64,000 nucleotides of DNA. It comes from Morinoia aosen (taxonomy: Eukaryota; Arthropoda; Malacostraca; Amphipoda; Talitridae). The stretch is from the NCBI GenBank assembly GCA_030386875.1, contig CM059568.1, forward strand, positions 14,820,316-14,884,315, written 5' to 3'. Positions 32,401 through 44,400 of this stretch are shown here, piece by piece. The notes below the pieces were generated by a model. The model saw nothing but the letters and a program-made list of their open reading frames with translations. It was not told the DNA's origin and did not search any database. Position 1 is the stretch's first letter. Each line of letters starts with the position of its first letter. Both the position numbers and the translations under genes were made by a program.

Positions 32401-35400
32401 GGTGCATGAACCTCCTGAATTTAGAACATGAATTCTTAATATTTGCTCCTGCTTGTGCAAATAACGTTTTTGCTCATGTTAAATAACAAGTCACACAACG
32501 TTTCTGGTAATTTTCTCAAAAAAAAATAATAATAATAATAATAAGTTCACTCCAGTGCTGAAATTAAAATATGCAAACCCAATAGCGGCCTGTGCCTTGC
32601 ATTCCTTAGATTAGAACAGATAGCAATTTAAGCCTTTCGAACGGCAAGAAAGGGTCCTAAAGAAAGGAAGGGTGAAGGCATCATTTGGTATGGAGTTAAG
32701 GGAATATGGAATTTATGTACATTGTACAAGGTGTGCTTCCACACAAGATCTCCTGCGCACGGAAACAGTAAGTTAAGAAAGAAGGCGGCAAAATGTGATG
32801 AAAGTTGAAAAAGAAAGATAACGGTGCTGAAAACAGGACAGCAGTGAACTGAGAAAAAGTTGTCCTTGATAAAACAGAAAATGCATTTTATTTTAGTAAT
32901 AATAATGACTACCTAACTCTCAGCTCAGGACCTCACATTTTCCCCCGGGAGAGCTAACTCCCACAGATCCTATAATTGTATCCCCCTTAAGGGGGCCGTG
33001 CATTTCTATTCAATAATTTCAGATAAAGAGTACAGAAACATAAGTTTCGGGCTCTATAATGGACAACTTCATGTACGGTTGATGAAGGGAGAATGGTATA
33101 AACGCTCAAACTCATATTCGTACTTACTCTTATATGGAGGTGTACTTACCCACTCGATCCAGAGAGGTTAAACAAAAGGCTTCAAAAGCACATCGTTTTC
33201 CAGTCACTTCAAACAATTCCCTCTACAAGCCATTGCTTGGATCACAGCTCGCGTGTCTCCCACCATCATGAACATTACACTGTTCAACACTGCAATTCAC
33301 TACATTATTATCTCATATTCCCAGCACGCCCAGGTAATAGGCTGCCCCCACCTGGTGCTGCGCGATGGGCACCCCAAACGCCTTCCTCTCCATGGCATAC
33401 TTGGTGGCCTCATCAAGAGCTCGCCATGTGAGGCCCGTGGCCTGCGCTGCCACGGGGGGCCTCGCGTAATCGAATGCTTTCATGACAACGGAAAAGCCCT
33501 CGCCCTCCCCTGCCATGTAGATAGAAGAGAATTTTAGTCCTTGCTGTGTTACAGCAGAAGTCGAGGGGTAAACATCTGATTCACAAGTAAATTTGTTTAT
33601 ACGCAATACAATACAGCAGGAAGACTTGGAGTGCTGGTTGATTTATGAAATGCAAATAATAAACTATTTCATAACGTATCTTACCTACCAACGTTTCTCT
33701 AAAAATACGCGTAGAATCCTCCCCAGAGAATACTTCAAATTCTTCTTTACAAAAGCATGACACAGATGTGCCACTCGATCACATACAGATTGACAGCTGA
33801 ACAAAAAGGGAGTACCCTAACTTGAATGACAAAGACGCAGGTCCCAACACAAAAGCCTTTGCATATGAACACGGGGAATATAATCAGGGTCTCTATTGAT
33901 ATTTCGCTTCCAAATTTTACAACTTCGTTACTTTCTACTATCTTCAGCAGCAAAATTCTAATACGTATTTTTAAGTATTAAATGTTGTCTAATTGTCCAG
34001 ATGCAAGTAATCAGCCTATAATGAGTAGTTTGGAGTCAATAATACAAATATAAATATATGCAAATAATATTATTATTTGTATAATAATATATACAAATAA
34101 TAAACAATAACAAAGGTTTAAAAAAATTCCAAGTTCTTGATACTTGAAATACTAAATGAAATATTTGCTACTAAATGTAGCATCCAATACGCAAGTGCAA
34201 AAAATCGCCCAAATTCTTAATGCACTTAATCTTGAATGGACTCCAACAAATGTTTTTCTAATTTCTATAATTTCAAACTCAGTCTTAACATCTTTCAACA
34301 ATGAGAGCAACAGTTCATCATATGCAAAAAAATTAACTGACTGGAAACTAGTAGATACCGAGGAATAGTCTGGTCCCCTTACAGGAATGTTCCCCATTAA
34401 CTGCGGCAAATTTTGGATTCTGGGAGAAATAAATTTTTAAAAATTTTTATACCCTTTACACATATGTACATTGCTTTCAATTTTCAGAGAATTATCTCAC
34501 TTCACAATTTTTTACAAACTTGATGGGTAGAGTAGACCTCTCAGGCAAATTTTTACTACTTTTTATTTCTTTTTTTACTACTTTTTACTACTTAGATACC
34601 TAGTAGACACCCTGCTAATCCAAACTGTAACTCAGTAAGCACACCTCCGAGGCTCCGAGCACGTTTTCCGTAGGCGCCCTGACATCCTCGAATCCCCAAC
34701 TGTAACTCAGTAAGCACACCTCCGAGCACATTTAGCTTGGACACCCTGTCATACTCTGAACCCTAACTGTAACTCAGTAAGCACACCTCCGAGCACGTTT
34801 TCCTTAGGCATCCTGACATCCTCGAAACCCCAACTGTAACTCAGTAAGCACACCTCCGAGCACGTTTTCCTTAGGCACCCTGACATCCTCGAAGGTGACG
34901 CCGCGGGTGTCGGAGCAGCGCTGCCCCATGTTGATCTCCTTCCTGCCCACCGTCACCCCCGGCCAGTCGCGCTCCACGATGAAGCCCGTGAACGCCGCCG
35001 ACGCCGGCGTCTTTGGGTCAGGGCTACGGCACGCAAAAACGCAATTTGTATAACATGAGCTATTACTTGGATCGTTTTACTCAAGAGTAATGGATAAATT
35101 TGGACAATAAAACTGGAGAATAGTTTCTAACAACAAAAAACGTATTGCTTTTATATTGTAACACCTAGAGTAGTTATAGGAAAAACTCTCTCTTGCTCCA
35201 AATGAGAGCACAGATAAGCAGAAGCCCTGGAATAATAATATGAATAGGTTTATGTTGAAATATCAGTTACAATCAATATTTGAATATAAAATAAAATAAG
35301 TCCCATTCTAGGATCTGTTGACAGTGCAGCAAGTATGAAGACTTCGAGGTAGGAAAACATAAATTCAAATGGTTATTAAGAAACATAGTTATTAAGACTC

Positions 35401-38400
35401 AAGCAGATCGAAATAAATCACTCTGAAGTTAAACTTGTATGTCACTAACTTAAACTTTAACAATTTCAATTTAATATGAACTTCGTCAATTTCATTTAAT
35501 TTAAACTCTGCCAATTTTCATTTAATTTAAACTCTGCCAATTTTCATTTAATTTAAACTCTGCCAATTTTCATTTAATTTAAACTCTGCCAATTTTCATT
35601 CAATTTAAACTCTGCCAATTTTCATTCAATTTAAACTCTGCCAATTTTCATTCAATTTAAACTCTGCCAATTTTCATTCAATTTAAACTCTGCCAATTTT
35701 CATTCAATTTAAACTCTGCCAATTTTCATTCAATTTAAACTCTGCCAATTTTCATTCAATTTAATCTCTGCCAATTTTCATTCAATTTAATCTCTGCCAA
35801 TTTTCTTTCAATTTAATCTCTGCCAATTTTCTTTCAATTTAATCTCTGCCAATTTTCATTCAATTTAATCTCTGCAAATTTTCATTCAATTTAATCTCTG
35901 CAAATTTTCATTCAATTTAATCTCTGCCAATTTTCATTCAATTTAATCTCTGCCAATTTTCATTCAATTTAATCTCTGCCAATTTTCATTCAATTTAATC
36001 TCTGCCAATTTTCATTCAATTTAATCTCTGCCAATTTTCATTCAATTTAATCTCTGCCAATTTTCATTCAATTTAATCTCTGCCAATTTTCATTCAATTT
36101 AATCTCTGCCAATTTTCATTCAATTTAATCTCTGCCAATTTTCATTCAATTTAAACTCGGCCAATTTTCATTCAATTTAAACTCTGCCAATTTTCATTCA
36201 ATTTAAACTCTGCCAATTTTCATTTAATTTAAACTCTGCCAATTTTCATTTAATTTAAACTCTGCCAATTTTCATTTAATTTAAACTCTGCCAATTTTTA
36301 TTTAATTTAAACTCTGCCAATTTTCATTTAATTTAAACTCTGCCAATTTTCATTTAATTTAAACTCTGCCAATTTTCATTTAATTTAAACTCTGCCAATT
36401 TTCATTTAATTTAAACTCTGCCAATTTTCATTTAATTTAAACTCTGCCAATTTTCATTTAATTTAAACTCTGCCAATTTTCATTTAATTTAAGCTCTGCC
36501 AATTTTCATTTAATTTAAACTCTGCCAATTTTCATTCAATTTAAGCTCTGCCAATTTTCATTCAATTTAAACTCTGCCAATTTTCATTCAATTTAAACTC
36601 TGCCAATTTTCATTCAATTTAAACTCTGCCAATTTTCATTCAATTTAAACTCTGCCAATTTTCATTCAATTTAAACTCTGCCAATTTTCATTCAATTTAA
36701 ACTCTGCCAATCCAATTAAAATTGAAACTTTGCCAATTCAGATGAAATTAAAACTTTGCCAATTCAAATGAAATTGAAACTTTGCCAATTCAAATGAAAT
36801 TGAAACTTTGCCAATTCAAATGAAATTGAAACTTTACTAATTAGAATAAAATTGAAACTGTGCCAATTAGAATAAAATTAAAACTGCGCCAATTAGAATA
36901 AAATTAAAACTGCGCCAATTAGAATAAAATTAAAACTGTGCCAATTAGAATAAAATTGAAACTGCGCCCATTAGAATGAAATTGAAACTGTGCCAATTAG
37001 AATAAAATTGAAACTGTGCCAATTAGAATAAAATTAAAATTGTGCCAATTAGAATAAAATTAAAATTGCGCCAATTAGAATAAAATTGAAACAGTGTCAA
37101 TTAGAATAAAATTGAAACCGTGTCAATTAGAATAAAATTGAAACTGTGCCAATTAGAATAAAATTAAAATTGCGCCAATTAGAATAAAATTGAAACAGTG
37201 TCAATTAGAATAAAATTGAATCAGTGTCAATTAGAATAAAATTGAAACTGTGCCAATTAGAATAAAATTCACACTTTGCCAATTCAAATTTAATTCAAAC
37301 TTTGCCAATTTAACTTTTAAATTTTGAATACATCAATTTAAAAATTATGTTAAGTTCAATTTTATTCATTTTAATTGAAATATTATCGATTTAAATTTAA
37401 ATTTCATTAATTTTAATTTCAACCTAAACAGTTTGAATTTGAACTTTGCCTGTTCTAATTTGAGGTTCAATAATTTCAAATAGTTTTTCAGTCGGTACAT
37501 TTCAAATTGTGTCCTTAGCACAAACAACACCCGTAACTCCAGCGAAAAACAACTCTCGGCCAGTACCTCAGCCACACACAGAACCAAGCCCTCATGCATG
37601 ACTCGACCATAAAGCCACCAACAACATTGCGGGAGTTCACACAACAAACACGAGGTACCTGGTCCTGGCGAGCACGAAGTACCAGCTGGCGACTCCAGCG
37701 CCAGTGATCCACATTTTCTGGCCGTTGAGGATGTACTCGTCGCCTTTCTTCTCGGCGCTCGTCTTGACCGCAGCCACGTCCGAGCCGCCGCCCGGCTCAG
37801 TCACGCAAAACGCCTGCAGGGTCACCAAATGAAGTGATTTTGCTCCTCCGCCTTCACTCATTACATACAGATAATATAAAGAAATTTGAGCTTCCTGAGT
37901 TATTATACTTACGGTTGACGTATCAAGATACTGTTGCTAATATGTGAACTTTCGGTACATAATTATAAAATTCCTGTTTATGTTAGGATAAGTCCAGACG
38001 ATTTAAGGACACGGTTGGGGTGAAACAAAAAGTCTATCAGTTTTTGACAGATTTTTCGGAGATTTTCACAATACGTAGAAAATGATGCAGCATTTGTTGT
38101 TGAACTCGTGTTTTTTCTATAAATTTATCAGAAATAGGATTTATTTAAAAAAACATGAAAAAATTGGTGTTGTAAAAATTCTTTCTCCTACAAATTTAAA
38201 ATTATTTTTGTTGGTTTTACAAAAATTCACCTTTTTTCTGTTTTTTTTTACAGATAATTTTCAACATGAATTGAATTTTAAAAATATTTTGCACTTGATC
38301 TCTTGCATTTTTTGAGCTCCATCAATTGATATATTTACCATTCCTGTACCTTCAAAACTGTGGAGGAAGAAACACTTCAAAGGTCAAATAGGTAAGTTTT

Positions 38401-41400
38401 CAAGACCGCCATTCATCTAATATTTATTTTTTATTTTTTCATAATTTTTGACTAAGTCTCTTTTTTAAATGAACCATTGCTTTTGTAGCGCTTTTTGAGT
38501 TCTATCAATATATTATATTTGCCATTCCTATACCTTCAAAACTGTGGGAGAGGATCCATATCAAAAGACAATAAATGCAAGTTTCAGAACAGGGATATTT
38601 TCAGAAAAAAAAATTTTATTCACCAACTAATTTTTTCAAAATTAACTCTTTTGCTTTGTGTCTTTTTAAGCCCATTCGATTGATACATTTGTTATTCCAG
38701 TAGCTTCAAAACTCCGGGAGGCAATTTTGTTTACACAGCAAGCTAATAAGCTCACAACTCAGCAGCCTTACTGAAAACAAACACTCGGTTACATAATCAT
38801 AATTTACCACTGAGTGATAGAACGTTCCCTTTGAGTACGAAAATATTTCAAGCAAGACCATGAAAGAACTCTCAAAATTGACTCGTAGGAGATCATTGGC
38901 GCGCGCCAAAGTCACGCTATGCGCGTCTTCTACCCCGTCTAGGAGACGAACCAATGCACGTACTTCAGAACCAATTATATCGTTGGATGCGCAAGGAAAT
39001 TCTGTACAAGATGAGTTTATAACCCAAAAACCTACCATTATCCGGAAATTGACCCCAATCGTGAATTTTGAAAATGCTACATTAGGATATGTGAAGATAG
39101 GGAAAGAATGGTAAGGTTAAGATGCAATTTGTTGGGTTAGCATCAGTTGGGGTAAAATAGAAAACATTAGATTAGGATCATTTAGGGTAGATTTCCTAAA
39201 TCTAGTTAAATTTATTTTCACCGCTCCAGTTAGCCAAATATCAGAACTGCAAGATATCACGGATTTGAATTTCAATCTTAGTAAATCCAACTGAAAACAG
39301 ACCAAAACCTTAAAAAAAACACACAATAACTACAAATATCTCAAAAAGAGAAAGCAAAGCCTCATACTTACACTCAGGACGCACTCCTCGATTTGCATGC
39401 CGAAATACTTCTTCTTTTGTGCATCGGTGCCGCCAAAGCGCAACGGTGCTTGCTGGAATAAAGTGAAGCTAAGTTCAACGTCAGAGAGCAGTGTTTCTTT
39501 GATAATGAAGAGAGCTTTACAACTAACAAGTGGGCGGGCATGTGTTGCATTCAGGATACCAAATGAGTTTTTTTTCTCATCTTTCCCTCCTCCAGTCATG
39601 ATTATTCAGCGTGGAGCATTAATTACATTAACACATCGACTGCGATGGGTTAAACTGAATTTCAATATCCAACTCAAATTTAAAGACATAAGTTGTTAAA
39701 ACATTTATAAATAGCAAACATTTACCGGATGTATTAAGTACCATTAATTTAAAAGGATTGTCGTAAAATTTCCAAAAACCTATTGGTAAGTCATTTTGCA
39801 GCTGGAAAAATTTATACCCAACACACCGGTGGGTTGTATTGCAAGGAATGTTGCAAGTCAAAGTCAATCTTCAAATGCTGCTGTCGGTCAAAATGACATT
39901 ATAGCTCAGAGGGCAATGCATGAGAAGATTAATGATTAAATGAAGATTCAATGATGAATACAACCTTGGAACAGCCTCAACCATATTGCATAATTAGCAA
40001 ATTCACTCACAGATTTTCATTTCTCATGTTCTCTTTTCTCCACACTAAATTATTCCTGCTATTTCTTTGTGAAAACATTTTTGCAACAGATATTGTGCCC
40101 CAAGCTATGATACAATTACAGCTGATAATAACTAAAGACAAACTCAATCCTACTGTACAATTGAAAAATTAAAAGTCAACTTCAACTAATTGATATTTCA
40201 GGGAAATGTGCCATCTTCAGTATATCTAAAAACATACTTGAACAAGTTCAAATTAGCGAGGAGCACAAAAAATCATTTTCCATTAAAAACAAACTTGGGA
40301 GAAAAAGAAACTAATTGGATCAATAGATACAAACACTCAAAAAACACTAAAATGTAACCCCAAACTCACAAAGTACATCGGGCATGCACGGCATCGATAA
40401 TTTTGTATCACTGGATTTAATCTGCATACATTAATTAAATCAAAAATTTTCAAGTACAACTTCCCACTGAGAGAATATCAATTCTGGAATTCTGATGAGT
40501 TAATGAGGAAGTGTAGTGCTCTGCAAGGGCATGCAGGCGAAGGTGTAGAATTTAGTGCATTGAAGATGTGGAATTCAACTGTACTGACGATGGTAAATTT
40601 TTCTAAAATATCCACTTTCCAAAAAATTTATTTCAAATTTGCCAATTATATTATCTAACAAGTTTGTCACTTAGTTTTTGTTTCATTTAACTGAGATCAA
40701 AATCATTATGAGAATAAGAAAAAAGTACACGAAAATTCAAACAGGGAAACCAACAGCCTGTTGCTCTCCCAAGTCTACATATGAAAATCTCACAGAAAGG
40801 TTTTGTCAACCGCACGGTAAACCCGAACAAAATTACTATTCAGAAACATGTTACTACTAAAACCTTGAAAATTGAGGAAAATTTTACACATTGGGTAGAA
40901 TGAGAGAAAAGAGCCCAAATACTCTACAAAAGGAGCTAATTAATAAACATTAATTATCCAACACATGTTGAAATGTAATTTTTTTTCCCTCCCGCATGAT
41001 TGATGCAGCCCTTGCAAATCAGTAAGCCCCATTCTGCAATCTCATTCTCTCCAACTAAATCGAGGTAGCTTTTTACTGAATGCAGAATAAATTTTTACTG
41101 GGTATATATCAAACAGAAAGAAAACATGTCCTGAGTCCCTCTTGATTCTCAATGTTCAATCTTAGATTTCAGTTTCTAAACACATGCATCATCAGGTGTC
41201 CATTTCACTGTGCTAGTGAGGCATTTAAATAAACCAAGCTCACCCTCAGGCCATTGAACATGTAGCAGCTCATCCCCAGGCTGCTGGGAGGAACAACTCA
41301 CCCCCAGGCCGCTAGGAGGACCAACTCACCCCCAGGCCACTGGACAACATGGAGGACCAACTCACCCCCAGGCCACTGGACAACATGGAGCACCAACTAA

Positions 41401-44400
41401 CCCCCAGGCCACTGGACAACATGGAGGACCAACTCACCCTCAGGCCACTAGACAACATGTAGGACCAACTCACCCCAAGTCACTGGACAACATGTAGGAC
41501 CAACTTACCCCCAGGCCACTGGACAACATGTAGGACCAACTCACCCCCAGGCCACTGGACAACATAGCTAAAGAGACTCCAGTGCAGGCATAGCCAATTT
41601 CTTCTGACAATATGCAGTCCTCCACCACACCCAGACCTTGCCCTCCATATGATCTGGGGATGTAGCCGTTCATCAGGCCCAGCTGCCAGGCCTAAAACCA
41701 CAATAGAGGAGTTAATAAATAACATTAACATAATAAAACCATGGTACCTATAGGAAATGATAAGGGCAAATGATGGAAAACATGGAATACAAATATATGT
41801 ACTATTGTAGAAACTAACTTTCTACTTTCTACAATAGTGCAAACAGGTAAAATTTACCTACATTGGCACTGGACAACATTAACATGTTTCAATGAGAAAT
41901 TTTGCATCAAGTTTGATCAATAAGCAACATGCTATTGCATCATGAAAATGCCCACGCTCAATCACCTTATCCCATGTTTTTCATCAGAATATGGAACTTC
42001 AGTCATTCATTGCAATACCTACTCCTGTTTTGAGAATAGGTTTCAGAGTGAAATGCATTAGCTTAGATTCACATCATTCCAATAATGCTTTTAGCATTTA
42101 AAGGATTAGTAGGCTAAGTTAAGTTCTTTCAAGAGCCAAGGGACTACTCTGAAAGGGATTTAAGTCAGAATACCATCATATAAAATATATATTTTTCCTG
42201 ACAAAGTCAAAAATGTTTTATATGAGCTTCATAAGGACCTACACACAACAGTTTTACTTACATTAAGGAACAAAAATTACAGCTATGCTCTTCGCTTTGT
42301 TTTGCACAATTAAACACATATCTGCTCACCATACGAGTATAGAGCCTGAACTTGACAAAATTTTCTACCTTTCAATCCTTTCTCTACATTTTCCCTTAAA
42401 TCTTATCCTACTTTTAGCACTGAAATCAGTAAAATCCCATTCATAAACCTTTCAAGTAGGAGCAAACGCATCATGTCTTAAAAATAAACAGATAATTTAA
42501 ATTTCACCAATGGAGAAATTGCCTCAACCTTTTTGATAATTTTCCAAGGGTACTCCATGGTGCGATCATACTCTGCTGCAGTAGGCAAGACGACCTCTCT
42601 GGCAAATTTGCGGGCCAGCTCTTGCAATACTTTCTGGTCATCAGAAAATTCTGAAACAAATAAGCTTCATAAGTAACTAGTAATTATGAAACAATGTACT
42701 AGAAATTTGAAATCAAACACATGCACTATAACAGTGATGTAGCACCTCATACCCTGAAGTAACTAATAATTAGCTCATATAATAGTCAATTTGAACAAAG
42801 TTCACTGGTAATGGCATTGAATAGCAATAAAAAGTAAATTTTAATTTAATAATCATTAGTAATAGGAAAGTTATATAATCAGATGAATGTATTCACCTCA
42901 CAGATCAAGAATTACATGAGCAAGTCCTCTCAACTCCACCATAACATGCTCAACTTTGGCTAACTGCAAGCTTCAATGCTTTGGTAGAGACTGAACTGAG
43001 AATTAGAATTTAAGGAGTCTTTTTTAAGAGAATAACTTCATCACATGTATGCTTGTACTTCTTATTCAACAACTAAATAGCTTGGGAGTCCAACACAGAA
43101 TATCCCTTAAATATTGACTTTACATTGATAACACAATTCCGGAACCTGAAATTTGCATAAATTGATCCTGTACAAATATGAGGGTGGTATAGAAATACTC
43201 AAAAATTAAATGTATATTTAGGTTTTGAGTTCATTTGAAAGTACAAATGTTTAACCAGTAAACAATTTTGTTCATCAATAGATTAATATTTAGTAAAAAT
43301 TTAGTGATTCTGTAAAAGTAGAGCGTCTTGGTGAGACTTTGTTTCAATAATAGAGAAGCCAAATAAACAACCTAATATTCACAACTTTACAAAATGAGAT
43401 TTAAATTTAAGAACATAACTTTTTATTGATCTCATACAACTTTTATCAAATAAATAATAGGTGACAACAAATTCAGAAGGGACAAAACCATTGCATTGGC
43501 AAACCACAAAATATAAAGCATGTTAAAAGAAGGAAAACTTTCCCAAGTTTTGTGTTGGGTTGATTTGGGGGAGAAAGCACTATTAATACCAGTAACTTGG
43601 AAGAAAAGCTCTGTAACAATACACTATATATAACTGAACCTATGGTGTTTATTCAGGATTGATAGGCTTAAATTAAAAATTTGGTAAACAGTCATTAAAA
43701 TAATTGAAATTTAGCATTAAAATAACTTAGACAATGTTCATTAAAAAGTATAGAGATGACCTGCAAACAATTTATTATAGTGCACATCTTTTGTTAGCGC
43801 CAGCATGTGTGACTGCTGCTTCTGATTTAGGACCTCAGTTTGGGGGCAGAGATGAGTTACAAAGAACTTCAAACAAAAACAACCTCAGAAGTTAGTCATA
43901 GTTGACATTTAGCCACAGTGTCAGACTGTCAGTGTAGTTTGAATGATACCAAATGCAAGATCAACCTGAATAAACTCAATCTTGAAACACTGGGGAAAAA
44001 AAATCAACACCGGGAAAATGACATTCATGTGCAGCATATTTACAAGGATGTTGAATTCATCAAAGATAACTAGAGATGAAAACAATATTAATTTTTTATT
44101 ATCTTATTTTACTATAATCAGTTAATCACCACTGCTTTTTAATTGCATAAAATTGAAATACAGATAATGTTACAATATTAAAAAAAAATGAACTTAACTT
44201 TATTAGATATGGGATAATACTGACTCAAAAAAAAAACATGTTAGTATGTTAGGTACGGACAGGAATTATTCACTGCAAATGTAACAGTAACTAAACACTT
44301 TTAACCAACCAAAGCAGAGGCCTGAGCCATGTCGTAGGCCAGGTACAAGTCTCTCTATTTGGAGAAGTGCTCGGCTTGAGATGCAAGCGGCCTAACATGA

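Noticed and set aside
37366-37647. Minus-strand ORF rich in KFKLK repeats
   Set aside because: Tail of the AT-rich minisatellite; the real exon in this area is 37659-37813 in another frame.
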